DNA of 64,000 bases, taken from the NCBI GenBank assembly GCA_964019135.1, contig OZ025255.1, positions 7,068,001-7,132,000 on the forward strand, written 5' to 3'. The notes beneath the pieces are model-generated. The model did not search any database. It was not told the origin of the DNA and saw nothing but the letters and a program-made list of their open reading frames with translations. The DNA is from Arenicola marina (lineage: Eukaryota > Annelida > Polychaeta > Arenicolidae). A program made the position numbers and the translations under genes. Shown here piece after piece: positions 45,020-58,100 of the stretch. Numbering within the stretch: the first letter of the stretch is position 1; the number at the start of each line of letters is the position of its first letter.

Positions 45020-45300
45020 CTGTTGGCCACGCCCCTCTAGGCCACGCCCCTCTAGGTCCCTCTAAGCCACGCCCCTCTTGGCCACGCTCCTGTAGGCCGT
45101 GCCCCTCTAGGCTACGCCCGTCTAGTTCCTTCTAGGCCACGCCCCTCTTGGCCACTCTCCTGTAGGCCGTGCCCCTGTAGGTCCCTCTAAGCCACGTCCC
45201 TCTTGGCCATGTTCCTGTAGGCCCCGCTTCTCTAGGTCCCTTTAAGCCACGCCCCTCTTTGCCACCTGTAAGCCACGCCCCTCTAAGCCACGCCCCGCAC
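45020..45300. repeat. Imperfect CCACGCCCCTCTAGG repeats in intron 7
   Basis: Degenerate repeats of GGCCACGCCCCTCTAGG with GTCCCTCTAAG insertions, beginning about 20 bases after the exon 7 donor. Older and less regular than the neighbouring arrays. Confidence 0.75.
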
Positions 45301-45507
45301 AGCCGGGCATGGGCCTGCCAGTGATCGTACCGGCATACTGGGCTGTGCAACAAAAACGATTTATTATGGCACATTTCTGTCATAGTGTGGCTTCGTTTAG
45401 ATATAATTTCTCTTCATTGGAAATTATGAATAGAATTATCGTTACCCTCAAATGTGGAACAAAATAATGTTCTTTCTCTTCATCTTGGTATCTTCATTCC
45501 TAGCCTT

Positions 45508-46788
45508 ACATGTTGATTAGCGTGACTGTACACGTCGTGTCGCTATGTACTGTTGATTAGCGTGACCACGTGTCGCTATGTACTGTTGATTAGCGTGACT
45601 GTACACGTCGTGTCGCTATGTACTGTCGATTAGCGTGACTGTACACGTCGTGTCGCTATGTACTGTCGATTAGCGTGACTGTACACGTCGTGTCGCTATG
45701 TACTGTTGATTAGCGTGACCACGTGTCGCTATGTACTGTTGATTAGCGTGACTATACACGTCGTGTCGCTATGTACTATTGATTAGCGTGACTGTACACG
45801 TCGTGTCGCTATGTACTGTCGATTAGCGTGACTGTACACGTCGTGTCGCTATGTACTGTTGATTAGCGTGACTGTACACGTCGTGTCGCTATGTACTATT
45901 GATTAGCTTGACCACGTGTCGCTATGTACTGTTGATTAGCGTGACTGTACACGTCGTGTCGCTATGTACTGTTGATTAGCGTGACTGTACACGTCGTGTC
46001 GCTATGTACTATTGATTAGCGTGACCACGTGTCGCTATGTACTGTTGATTAGCGTGACTGTACACGTCGTGTCGCTATGTACTGTTGATTAGCGTGACTG
46101 TACACGTCGTGTCGCTATGTACTGTCGATTAGCGTGACTGTACACGTCGTGTCGCTATGTACTGTTGATTAGCGTGACCACGTGTCGCTATGTACTGTTG
46201 ATTAGAGTGACTGTACACGTCGTGTCGCTATGTACTGTCGATTAGCGTGACTGTACACGTCGTGTCGCTATGTACTGTCGATTAGCGTGACTGTACACGT
46301 CGTGTCGCTATGTGCTGCTGATTAGCGTGACTGTACACGTCGTGTCGCTATGTACTGTCGATTAGCGTGACTGTACACGTCGTGTCGCTATGTACTATTG
46401 ATTAGCGTGACCACGTGTCGCTATGTACTGTTGATTAGCGTGACTGTACACGTCGTGTCGCTATGTACTGTTGATTAGCGTGATCACTTGTCGCTATGTA
46501 CTGTTGATTAGCGTGACTGTACACGTCGTGTCGCTATGTACTATTGATTAGCGTGACCACGTGTCGCTATGTACTGTTGATTAGCGTGACTGTACACGTC
46601 GTGTCGCTATGTACTGTTGATTAGCGTGATCACTTGTCGCTATGTACTGTTGATTAGCGTGACTGTACACGTCGTGTCGCTATGTACTGTTGATTAGCGT
46701 AACCACACGTGTCACTATGTACTGTTGATTAGCGTGACTGTACACGTCGTGTCGCTATGTACTGTTGATTAGCGTGACTGTACGTTGA
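45508..46788. repeat. 40/34-bp minisatellite in intron 7, about 33 copies
   Basis: Two monomer lengths alternate irregularly. The long one is TGATTAGCGTGACTGTACAC plus GTCGTGTCGCTATGTACTGT. The short one replaces GACTGTACACGTCGTGTCGC by GACCACGTGTCGC. A rarer GATCACTTGTCGC form occurs twice, at about 46482 and 46628. The array ends about 20 bases before the exon 8 acceptor. Confidence 0.94.
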
Positions 46789-46806
46789 CTATTGTTGTTA
46801 TTACAG

Positions 46807-46887
46807 GAAGGAACGAGCTTGCGGACAAAGATAGAGGAGCTTGAGATAAAGGGCGCCGAGAGTGGTCGACTGAGGGAACGAATTCAG
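46807..46887 (+). CDS. Homer: Homer exon 8 (coiled coil)
   Basis: Acceptor TTGTTGTTATTACAG, donor CAG/GTCTGT. It encodes 27 residues, EGTSLRTKIEELEIKGAESG then RLRERIQ, in frame with both neighbours (phase 0/0). Part of the long coiled coil. Confidence 0.85.
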
Positions 46888-47066
46888 GTCTGTGGTTTCC
46901 TAGAGTGTCAGCGGACAGGGAGCTGTGCAACACCTCAATGATTAAATGTCGTGTGCCCCCTTCTATGACTTTTAGACTAACATTTTGGTAGACAGTGAGT
47001 ATTATGTGTCATGGAATAACATTGTTGCGTGGGCGGTTTGAAGTAATGCGCGCCTGTGTCTTTCAG

Positions 47067-47258
47067 GCACTGGAGAAAGACAACGAAAACCTGACGAAGC
47101 AAACTCGGGAGCTACGAGACCAATTAGAAATATCCAAGTCAGCTAACTCTCGCGAAAAACATCAGCTACAAGTCCTACAGGAAGAAATGGGAACCAAAGT
47201 GAGCGAGCTGTACGGACTAAGCGACAAGATGGCAGATCTCCTGCAGCAGTCTCAATGA
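47067..47258 (+). CDS. Homer: Homer exon 9 (C-terminal zipper, stop)
   Basis: Acceptor GTGTCTTTCAG. It encodes the last 63 residues and TGA. ALEKDNENLTKQTRELRDQL matches the vertebrate AERDNQNLEDKVRSLK-type block, and the end LSDKMADLLQQSQ aligns with the terminal LRDNLAKLLECS zipper. In mammals this part makes the Homer tetramer, which cross-links receptor and calcium-store partners. Confidence 0.93.
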   Translation, partial: ALEKDNENLTKQTRELRDQLEISKSANSREKHQLQVLQEEMGTKVSELYGLSDKMADLLQQSQ

Positions 47259-47449
47259 AGGCGCCAAGCGACAAGAACAGTGTGTCATGTCACGAGGGGC
47301 ACATATCTCTGCAGTCCAGTGGTGTCAGTAGTGGCCGAGAGGGGCTCCACCGACCCGCGACTTTCGTCCCACTCCGCCATTCGCATTGTACATATAGGAC
47401 CGTGTATATTCAGCTTGTATGGCGAACACTAAAGTGCAATTACTTTGCG

Positions 47450-47455
47450 ATTAAA
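47450..47455 (+). terminator. Homer: Candidate poly(A) signal ATTAAA
   Basis: The first good poly(A) hexamer after the Homer stop, 192 bases downstream. Cleavage 10-30 bases on would fall in the first monomers of the 34-bp array, whose GT-rich sequence could serve as the downstream element. No AATAAA was seen just after the array. Confidence 0.4.
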
Positions 47456-47456
47456 T

Positions 47457-50442
47457 TGGCCCGGTACGATATGGTCGTCGAGGATGGTATTGGCCGGGTT
47501 CGATATGGTCGTGGAGGATGGTATTGGCCGGGTACGATATGGTCGTCGAGGATGGTATTGACCGGGTACGATATGGTCGTCGAGGATGGTATTGACCGGG
47601 TACGATATGGTCGTCGAGGATGGTATTGACCGGGTACGATATGGTCGTCGAGGATGGTATTGGCCCGGTACGATATGGTCGTCGAGGATGGTATTGGCCT
47701 GGTACGATATGGTCGTCGAGGATGGTATTGGCCGGGTACGATATGGTCGTGGAGGATGGTATTGGCCGGGTACGATATGGTCGTCGAGGATGGTATTGAC
47801 CGGGTACGATATGGTCGTCGAGGATGGTATTGGCCGGGTACGATATGGTCGTGGAGGATGGTATTGGCCGGGTACGATATGGTCGTGGAGGATGGTTTTG
47901 GCCGGGTACGATATGGTCGTCGAGGATGGTATTGGCCGGGTACGATATGGTCGTGGAGGATGGTATTGACCGGGTACGATATGGTCGTCGAGGATGGTAT
48001 TGACCGGGTACGATATGGTCGTGGAGGATGGTATTGGCCGGGTACGATATGGTCGTGGAGGATGGTGTTGGCCGGGTACGATATGGTCGTGGAGGATGGT
48101 ATTGGCCCGGTACGATATGGTCGTGGAGGATGGTATTGGCCTGGTACGATATGGTCGTGGAGGATGGTATTGGCCTGGTACGATATGGTCGTCGAGGATG
48201 GTATTGGCCTGGTACGATATGGTCGTCGAGGATGGTATTGGCCTGGTACGATATGGTCGTCGAGGATGGTTTTGGCCGGGTACGATATGGTCGTCGAGGA
48301 TGGTATTGGCCTGGTACGATATGGTCGTGGAGGATGGTATTGGCCGGGTCCGATATGGTCGTGGAGGATGGTGTTGGCCGGGTACGATATGGTCGTCCAG
48401 GATGGTATTGGCCCGGTACGATATGGTCGCGGAGGATGGTATTGGCCTGGTACGATATGGTCGTGGAGGATGGTATTGGCCTGGTACGATATGGTCGTGG
48501 AGGATGGTATTGGCCTGGTACGATATGGTCGTGGAGGATGGTATTGGCCTGGTACGATATGGTCGTCGAGGATGGTATTGGCCTGGTACGATATGGTCGT
48601 GGAGGATGGTATTGGCCGGGTACGATATGGTCGTGGAGGATGGTATTGGCCTGGTACGATATGGTCGTCGAGGATGGTATTGGCCTGGTACGATATGGTC
48701 GTGGAGGATGGTATTGGCCTGGTAGGATATGGTCGTCGAGGATGGTATTGGCCTGGTACGATATGGTCGTCGAGGATGGTATTGGCCTGGTACGATATGG
48801 TCGTGGAGGATGGTATTGGCCTGGTACGATATGATCGTCGAGGATGGTATTGGCCTGGTACGATATGGTCGTGGAGGATGGTATTGGCCTGGTACGATAT
48901 GGTCGTCGAGGATGGTATTGGCCTGTTACGATATGGTCGTGGAGGATGGTATTGGCCGGGTACGATATGGTCGTGGAGGATGGTATTGGCCGGGTACGAT
49001 ATGGTCGTGGAGGATGGTATTGGCCGGGTACGATATGGTCGTGGAGGATGGTATTGGCCGGGTACGATATGGTCGTGGAGGATGGTATTGGCCTGGTACG
49101 ATATGGTCGTCGAAGATGGTATTGGCCTGGTACGATATGGTCGTCGAGGATGGTATTGGCCCGGTACGATATGGTCGTGGAGGATGGTATTGGCCGGGTA
49201 CGATATGGTCGTGGAGGATGGTATTGGCCTGGTACGATATGGTCGTCGAAGATGGTATTGGCCGGGTACGATATGGTCGTCGAGGATGGTGTTGGCCCGG
49301 TACGATATGGTCGTGGAGGACGGTATTGGCCTGGTACGATATGGTCGTGGAGGATGGTATTGGCCTGGTACGATATGGTCGTCGAGGATGGTATTGGCCT
49401 GGTACGATATGGTCGTCGAGGACGGTATTGGCCTGGTACGATATGGTCGTGGAGGATGGTATTGGCCTGGTACGATATGGTCGTCGAGGATGGTGTTGGC
49501 CCGGTACGATATGGTCGTGGAGGATGGTATTGGCCTAGTACGATATGGTCGTCGAGGATGGTATTGGCCTGGTACGATATGGTCGTCGAGGACGGTATTG
49601 ACCGGGTACGATATGGTCGTCGAGGATGGTATTGGCCGGGTACGATATGGTCGTGGAGGATGGTATTGGCCGGGTACGATATGGTCGTCGAGGATGGTAT
49701 TGGCCCGGTACGATATGGTCGTGGAGGATGGTATTGGCCCGGTACGATATGGTCGTCGAGGATGGTATTGGCCCGGTACGATATGGTCGTCGAGGATGGT
49801 ATTGGCCGGGTACGATATGGTCGTCGAGGATGGTATTGGCCTGGTACGATATGGTCGTCGAGGACGGTATTGACCGGGTACGATATGGTCGTCGAGGATG
49901 GTATTGGCCCGGTACGATATGGTCGTGGAGGACGGTATTGGCCCGGTACGATATTGTCGTCGAGGATGGTATTGGCCTGGTACGATATGGTCGTCGAGGA
50001 TGGTATTGGCCCGGTACGATATGGTCGTGGAGGATGGTATTGGCCCGGTACGATATGGTCGTGGAGGATGGTATTGGCCTGGTACGATATGGTCGTCGAG
50101 GATGGTATTGGCCCGGTACGATATGGTCGTGGAGGATGGTATTGGCCGGGTACGATATGGTCATCGAGGACGGTATTGGCCTGGTACGATATGGTCGTCG
50201 AGGATGGTATTGGCCGGGTACGATATGGTCGTGGAGGATGGTATTGGCCGGGTACGATATGGTCGTGGAGGATGGTATTGGCCGGGTACGATATGGTCGT
50301 GGAGGATGGTATTGGCCCGGTACGATATGGTCGTCGAGGATGGTATTGGCCGGGTACGATATGGTCGTGGAGGATGGTATTGGCCGGGTACGATATGGTC
50401 GTCGAGGATGGTATTGGCCCGGTACGATATGGTCGTCGAGAA
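47457..50442. repeat. 34-bp minisatellite, about 88 copies
   Basis: Monomer GGTCGTCGAGGATGGTATTG plus GCCGGGTACGATAT, varying at GTCGTC/GTCGTG and at GCCGGG/GCCCGG/GCCTGG/GACCGG. It is stop-free in three frames on + and in at least one on minus (a 1000-codon frame), because 34 is not divisible by three and the monomer lacks stops. No gene is implied. It begins about 200 bases after the Homer stop. Confidence 0.95.
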
Positions 50443-51147
50443 AGTGCTTTCATGGCAGTCTTATGATGTGAGGCAATGTATTTTTACTTATCATTTTATG
50501 CTTCAAATCCGTATATTTTAGCCGATCCATACACCTGCAAACCCAAAACAAGAAGCAGTAGATGAAGGAGGTGGGGCAATATTGCCTACGTTTCACCCTT
50601 TCTGTGACTGACCTGTATGCTATGGTGGTGTAGAGTCAACCTGTGAAGACCCAGTGGTTGGCGCCACAGTGCAATAAGCGGCGTCACGCGGTCTGTACCT
50701 GGCATGTTATATCTGGTGTCCAACGATGTCTCCATTAACTGCATTCATATTTACGAGAGAAAATTATGCAGATTTATAGTATATACCTGTATGTTGTATC
50801 ATATATCATTACGTTCAGGCGTGACGAAACCAAGTTAGATTCTCGTCAGTCATGCACGCATACGATCAGCTGTTTTTCATTTTAGACCACTTTAGACGGA
50901 CCAATGGTTGGCGCAGTAGTTAAGAGTAGAGGCCCAGGCCAGGCCTAGTGCCTTCACGTGTGTATATATGTGGATGAAACAAGGCGATTGCTCCAATACA
51001 CTAAGCCTACCCATGTGGCCTTAAACCACGCCTGTCACGTGACAAGGTGTCCAGTTGATGACGTCACGTACGCGGCTCACTCTGTCAAGCGTCGACACTT
51101 ATTGTGGACACGTGTGTTGGCAGGTTGGGTGGGACTGGTTGGAGCAC
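50443..51147. other. Unique spacer, no supported gene
   Basis: About 700 bases, AT-rich. The phrase CCAGTGGTTGGCGCCACAGT (50650) resembles CCAATGGTTGGCGCAGTAGT (50902), a weak dispersed similarity. No exon recognised. Confidence 0.35.
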
Positions 51148-51787
51148 TCCACTGTCCGGGGTCTGCCCGGCCAGATATCTCCTCAATCTTGTGTCTGTCA
51201 AGACCGTGTCTTGTCCCCACTGTCCGGGGTCTGCCCGGCCAGATATCTCCTCAATCTTGTGTCTGTCAGGACCGTGTCTTGTCCTCACTTTCCGGGGTCT
51301 GCCCGGCCAGATATCTCCTCAATCTTGTGTCTGTCAGGACCGTGTCTTGTCCCCACTGTCCGGGGTCTGCCCGGCCAGATATCTCCTCAATCTTGTGTCT
51401 GTCAGGACCTTGTCTTGTCCCCACTGTCCGGGTTCTGCCCGGCCAGATATCTCCTCAATCTTGTGTCTGTCAGGACCGTGTCTTGTCCTCACTTTCCGGG
51501 GTCTGCCCGGCCAGATATCTCCTCAATCTTGTGTCTGTCAGGACCGTGTCTTGTCCCCACTGTCCTGGGTCTGCCCGGCCAGATATCTCCTCAATCTTGT
51601 GTCTGTCAGGACCTTGTCTTGTCCCCACTGTCCGGGGTCTGCCCGGCCAGATATCTCCTCAATCTTGTGTCTGTCAGGACCGTGTCTTGTCCCCACTCTC
51701 CGGGGTCTGCCCGGCCAGATATCTCCTCAATCTTGTGTCTGTCAGGACCGTGTCTTGTCCCCACTGTCCGGGGTCTGCCCGGCCTCT
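51148..51787. repeat. 68-bp minisatellite, about 9 copies
   Basis: The period is 68 bases (CCAGATATCT at 51171 and 51239). The monomer contains GTCCGGGGTCTGCCCGGCCA, with a CCGGG/CCCGG dyad. Variants ACCGTG/ACCTTG and CCCCAC/CCTCAC alternate with a period of four monomers, so a four-monomer block has duplicated. Confidence 0.94.
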
Positions 51788-52150
51788 CAATCTTGTGTCA
51801 GGTCGTGTCTCCTCAACTGAGGAGCAACCAATACACTCGTGGAATGGCTGTCTCAGCTGAAACAAACTTTTTCTCTTTGTTAGAATTCAATCAATTTGTC
51901 TCACCTCTAATCACCACGGAGTTCTAACACTCGCTTGTTATATCCCACAATGTATGTTGCGTCCATTAGGCCTGCTGTGTTCTGCTTGCGGAGGACACTG
52001 GCCCCTGTGGCCGCGTAAAGTGGTGCTCTCGACCTGGTGCATTTCAACGATGTCAACACCCAATACTGTACATATAGGCATAGTCAGCTAGTGTTATACA
52101 TACTTAGATGGTGTGTGCTGCCTTGTCAACATCCACTATAACACTATAGC
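51788..52150. other. Spacer between arrays
   Basis: Unique AT-rich sequence; no supported gene. Confidence 0.35.
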
Positions 52151-52154
52151 ACAA

Positions 52155-55100
52155 ACTGTTCTCCCTACCACCCCGACAAACGTCTTTATCTGGCAGTACT
52201 GTTCTCCCTACCACACCGACAAACGTATTTATCTGGCAGTACTGTTCTCCCTACCACCCCGACAAACGTCTTTATCTGGCAGTACTGTTCTCCCTACCAC
52301 ACCGACAAACGTATTTATCTGGCAGTACTGTTCTCCCTACCACCCCGACAAACGTCTTTATCTGGCAGTACTGTTCTCCCTACCACCCCGACAAACGTCT
52401 TTATCTGGCAGTACTGTTCTCCCTACCACACCGACAAACGTATTTATCTGGCAGTACTGTTCTCCCTACCACCCCGACAAACGTCTTTATCTGGCAGTAC
52501 TGTTTTCCCTACCACCCCGACAAACGTCTTTATCTGGCAGTACTGTTCTCCCTACCACCCCGACAAACGTCTTTATCTGGCAGTACTGTTCTCCCTACCA
52601 CACCGACAAACGTCTTTATCTGGCAGTACTGTTCTCCCTACCACCCCGACAAACGTCTTTATCTGGCAGTACTGTTCTCCCTACCACACCGACAAACGTA
52701 TTTATCTGGCAGTACTGTTCTCCCTACCACACCGACAAACGTATTTATCTGGCAGTACTGTTCTCCCTACCACCCCGACAAACGTCTTTATCTGGCAGTA
52801 CTGTTCTCCCTACCACACCGACAAACGTCTTTATCTGGCAGTACTGTTCTCCCTACCACCCCGACAAACGTCTTTATCTGGCAGTACTGTTCTCCCTACC
52901 ACACCGACAAACGTCTTTATCTGGCAGTACTGTTCTCCCTACCACCCCGACAAACGTCTTTATCTGGCAGTACTGTTCTCCCTACCACACCGACAAACGT
53001 CTTTATCTGGCAGTACTTTTCTCCCTACCACCCCGACAAACGTCTTTATCTGGCAGTACTGTTCTCCCTACCACACCGACAAACGTCTTTATCTGGCAGT
53101 ACTGTTCTCCCTACCACCCCGACAAACGTCTTTATCTGGCAGTACTGTTCTCCCTACCACCCGGACAAACGTCTTTATCTGGCAGTACTGTTCTCCCTAC
53201 CACCCCGACAAACGTCTTTATCTGGCAGTACTGTTCTCCCTACCACACCGACAAACGTCTTTATCTGGCAGTACTGTTCTCCCTACCACACCGACAAACG
53301 TCTTTATCTGGCAGTACTGTTCTCCCTACCACCCGGACAAACGTCTTTATCTGGCAGTACTGTTCTCCCTACCACACCGACAAACGTCTTTATCTGGCAG
53401 TACTGTTCTCCCTACCACCCCGACAAACGTCTTTATCTGGCAGTACTGTTCTCCCTACCACACCGACAAACGTCTTTATCTGGCAGTACTGTTCTCCCTA
53501 CCACACCGACAAACGTCTTTATCTGGCAGTACTGTTCTCCCTACCACACCGACAAACGTCTTTATCTGGCAGTACTGTTCTCCCTACCACCCCGACAAAC
53601 GTCTTTATCTGGCAGTACTGTTCTCCCTACCACACCGACAAACGTCTTTATCTGGCAGTACTGTTCTCCCTACCACACCGACAAACGTCTTTATCTGGCA
53701 GTACTGTTCTCCCTACCACACCGACAAACGTATTTATGTAGCAGTACTGTTCTCCCTACCACACCGACAAACGTCTTTATCTGGCAGTACTGTTCTCCCT
53801 ACCACACCGACAAACGTCTTTATCTGGCAGTACTGTTCTCCCTACCACACCGACAAACGTCTTTATCTGGCAGTACTGTTCTCCCTACCACACCGACAAA
53901 CGTCTTTATCTGGCAGTACTGTTCTCCCTACCACACCGACAAACGTCTTTATCTGGCAGTACTGTTCTCCCTACCACACCGACAAACGTCTTTATCTGGC
54001 AGTACTGTTCTCCCTACCACCCCGACAAACGTCTTTATCTGGCAGTACTGTTCTCCCTACCACCCCGACAAACGTCTTTATCTGGCAGTACTGTTCTCCC
54101 TACCACACCGACAAACGTCTTTATCTGGCAGTACTGTTCTCCCTACCACACCGACAAACGTCTTTATCTGGCAGTACTGTTCTCCCTACCACACCGACAA
54201 ACGTCTTTATCTGGCAGTACTGTTCTCCCTACCACCCCGACAAACGTCTTTATCTGGCAGTACTGTTCTCCCTACCACACCGACAAACGTCTTTATCTGG
54301 CAGTACTGTTCTCCCTACCACACCGACAAACGTCTTTATCTGGCAGTACTGTTCTCCCTACCACACCGACAAACGTCTTTATCTGGCAGTACTGTTCTCC
54401 CTACCACCCCGACAAACGTCTTTATCTGGCAGTACTGTTCTCCCTACCACCCGGACAAACGTCTTTATCTGGCAGTACTGTTCTCCCTACCACACCGACA
54501 AACGTCTTTATCTGGCAGTACTGTTCTCCCTACCACCCCGACAAACGTCTTTATCTGGCAGTACTGTTCTCCCTACCACACCGACAAACGTCTTTATCTG
54601 GCAGTACTGTTCTCCCTACCACCCCGACAAACGTCTTTATCTGGCAGTACTGTTCTCCCTACCACACCGACAAACGTCTTTATCTGGCAGTACTGTTCTC
54701 CCTACCACACCGACAAACGTCTTTAAATGGCAGTACTGTTCTCCCTACCACCCCGACAACCGTATTTATCTGGCAGTACTGTTCTCCCTACCACCCCGAC
54801 AAACGTCTTTATCTGGGAGTACTGTTCTCCCTACCACCCCGACAAACGTCTTTATCTGGCAGTACTGTTCTCCCTACCACACCGACAAACGTATTTATCT
54901 GGCAGTACTGTTCTCCCTACCACACCGACAAACGTATTTATCTGGCAGTACTGTTCTCCCTACCACCCCGACAAACGTCTTTATCTGGCAGTACTGTTCT
55001 CCCTACCACACCGACAAACGTCTTTATCTGGCAGTACTGTTCTCCCTACCACCCCGACAAACGTCTTTATCTGGCAGTACTGTTCTCCCTACCACACCGA

Positions 55101-58100
55101 CAAACGTCTTTATCTGGCAGTACTGTTCTCCCTACCACACCGACAAACGTCTTTATCTGGCAGTACTGTTCTCCCTACCACACAGACAAACGTCTTTATC
55201 TGGCAGTACTGTTCTCCCTACCACCCCGACAAACGTCTTTATCTGGCAGTACTGTTCTCCCTACCACACAGACAAACGTCTTTATCTGGCAGTACTGTTC
55301 TCCCTACCACCCCGACAAACGTCTTTATCTGGCAGTACTGTTCTCCCTACCACACAGACAAACGTCTTTATCTGGCAGTACTGTTCTCCCTACCACCCCG
55401 ACAAACGTCTTTATCTGGCAGTACTGTTCTCCCTACCACACCGACAAACGTCTTTATCTGGCAGTACTGTTCTCCCTACCACCCCGACAAACGTCTTTAT
55501 CTGGCAGTACTGTTCTCCCTACCACACCGACAAACGTCTTTATCTGGCAGTACTGTTCTCCCTACCACACCGACAAACGTCTTTATCTGGCAGTACTGTT
55601 CTCCCTACCACCCCGACAAACGTCTTTATCTGGCAGTACTGTTCTCCCTACCACACCGACAAACGTCTTTATCTGGCAGTACTGTTCTCCCTACCACACC
55701 GACAAACGTCTTTATCTGGCAGTACTTTTCTCCCTACCACCCCGACAAACGTCTTTATCTGGCAGTACTGTTCTCCCTACCACACCGACAAACGTATTTA
55801 TCTGGCAGTACTGTTCTCCCTACCACCCCGACAAACGTCTTTATCTGGCAGTACTGTTCTCCCTACCACACCGACAAACGTCTTTATCTGGCAGTACTGT
55901 TCTCCCTACCACACCGACAAACGTCTTTATCTGGCAGTACTGTTCTCCCTACCACACCGACAAACGTCTTTATCTGGCAGTACTGTTCTCCCTACCACAC
56001 CGACAAACGTCTTTATCTGGCAGTACTGTTCTCCCTACCACACCGACAAACGTCTTTATCTGGCAGTACTGTTCTCCCTACCACCCCGACAAACGTATTT
56101 ATCTGGCAGTACTGTTCTCCCTACCACACCGACAAACGTCTTTATCTGGCAGTACTGTTCTCCCTACCACCCCGACAAACGTCTTTATCTGGCAGTACTG
56201 TTCTCCCTACCACACCGACAAACGTCTTTATCTGGCAGTACTGTTCTCCCTACCACACCGACAAACGTCTTTATCTGGCAGTACTGTTCTCCCTACCACA
56301 GCGACAAACGTCTTTATCTGGCAGTACTGTTCTCCCTACCACACCGACAAACGTCTTTATCTGGCAGTACTGTTCTCCCTACCACCCCGACAAACGTCTT
56401 TATCTGGCAGTACTGTTCTCCCTACCACCCCGACAAACGTCTTTATCTGGCAGTACTGTTCTCCCTACCGCACCGACAAACGTCTTTATCTGGCAGTACT
56501 GTTCTCCCTACCACACCGACAAATGTATTTATCTGGCAGTACTGTTCTCCCTACCACACCGACAAACGTCTTTATCTGGCAGTACTGTTCTCCCTACCAC
56601 CCCGACAAACGTCTTTATCTGGCAGTACTGTTCTCCCTACCACCCCGACAAACGTCTTTATCTGGCAGTGCTGTTCTCCCTACCACCCCGACAAACGTCT
56701 TTATCTGGCAGTACTGTTCTCCCTACCACCCCGACAAACGTCTTTATCTGGCAGTACTGTTCTCCCTACCACACCGACAAACGTCTTTATCTGGCAGTAC
56801 TGTTCTCCCTACCACACCGACAAACGTATTTATCTGGCAGTACTGTTCTCCCTACCACACCGACAAACGTCTTTATCTGGCAGTACTGTTCTCCCTACCA
56901 CCCCGACAAACGTCTTTATCTGGCAGTACTGTTCTCCCTACCACCCCGACAAACGTCTTTATCTGGCAGTACTGTTCTCCCTACCACACCGACAAACGTC
57001 TTTATCTGGCAGTACTGTTCTCCCTACCACACCTACAAACGTATTTATCTGGCAGTACTGTTCTCCCTACCACACCGACAAACGTCTTTATCTGGCAGTA
57101 CTGTTCTCCCTACCACACCGACAAACGTCTTTATCTGGCAGTACTGTTCTCCCTACCACCCCGACAAACGTCTTTATCTGGCAGTACTGTTCTCCCTACC
57201 ACACCGACAAACGTCTTTATCTGGCAGTACTGTTCTCCCTACCACACCGACAAACGTCTTTATCTGGCAGTACTGTTCTCCCTACCACACCGACAAACGT
57301 ATTTATCTGGCAGTACTGTTCTCCCTACCACACCGACAAACGTCTTTATCTGGCAGTACTGTTCTCCCTACCACACCGACAAACGTCTTTATCTGGCAGT
57401 ACTGTTCTCCCTACCACCCCGACAAACGTATTTATCTGGCAGTACTGTTCTCCCTACCACACCGACAAACGTCTTTATCTGGCAGTACTGTTCTCCCTAC
57501 CACCCCGACAAACGTCTTTATCTGGCAGTACTGTTCTCCCTACCACACCGACAAACGTCTTTATCTGGCAGTACTGTTCTCCCTACCACACCGACAAACG
57601 TCTTTATCTGGCAGTACTGTTCTCCCTACCACAGCGACAAACGTCTTTATCTGGCAGTACTGTTCTCCCTACCACACCGACAAACGTCTTTATCTGGCAG
57701 TACTGTTCTCCCTACCACCCCGACAAACGTCTTTATCTGGCAGTACTGTTCTCCCTACCACCCCGACAAACGTCTTTATCTGGCAGTACTGTTCTCCCTA
57801 CCGCACCGACAAACGTCTTTATCTGGCAGTACTGTTCTCCCTACCACACCGACAAATGTATTTATCTGGCAGTACTGTTCTCCCTACCACACCGACAAAC
57901 GTCTTTATCTGGCAGTACTGTTCTCCCTACCACCCCGACAAACGTCTTTATCTGGCAGTACTGTTCTCCCTACCACCCCGACAAACGTCTTTATCTGGCA
58001 GTGCTGTTCTCCCTACCACCCCGACAAACGTCTTTATCTGGCAGTACTGTTCTCCCTACCACCCCGACAAACGTCTTTATCTGGCAGTACTGTTCTCCCT

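Larger units (their letters stand above)
16879..47258 (+). other. Homer: Homer gene span (9 coding exons)
   Basis: Homer is a cytoplasmic scaffold. Its EVH1 domain binds PPxxF-type ligands (group I metabotropic glutamate receptors, IP3 and ryanodine receptors, Shank), and its C-terminal coiled coil tetramerises. The nine exons give a predicted 376-residue protein: EVH1 at residues 1-110, a low-complexity Ser/Thr/Pro/Gly linker at about 111-183, and a coiled coil to the end. Ligand-binding residues known from mammalian Homer1 are present at identical positions (F14, W24, T66, T68, F74, G89). All junctions are GT-AG and keep phase (2,0,0,0,2,0,0,0). The C-terminus ends DKMADLLQQSQ, matching the vertebrate zipper end. 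Exon 1 is inferred; exons 2-9 are secure. Only one Homer gene is seen here. Confidence 0.93.

Noticed and set aside
47451-50453. 1000-codon minus-strand frame and several + frames over the 34-bp array
   Set aside because: Open on both strands at once because the monomer lacks stops; pure repeat translation with no unique sequence.
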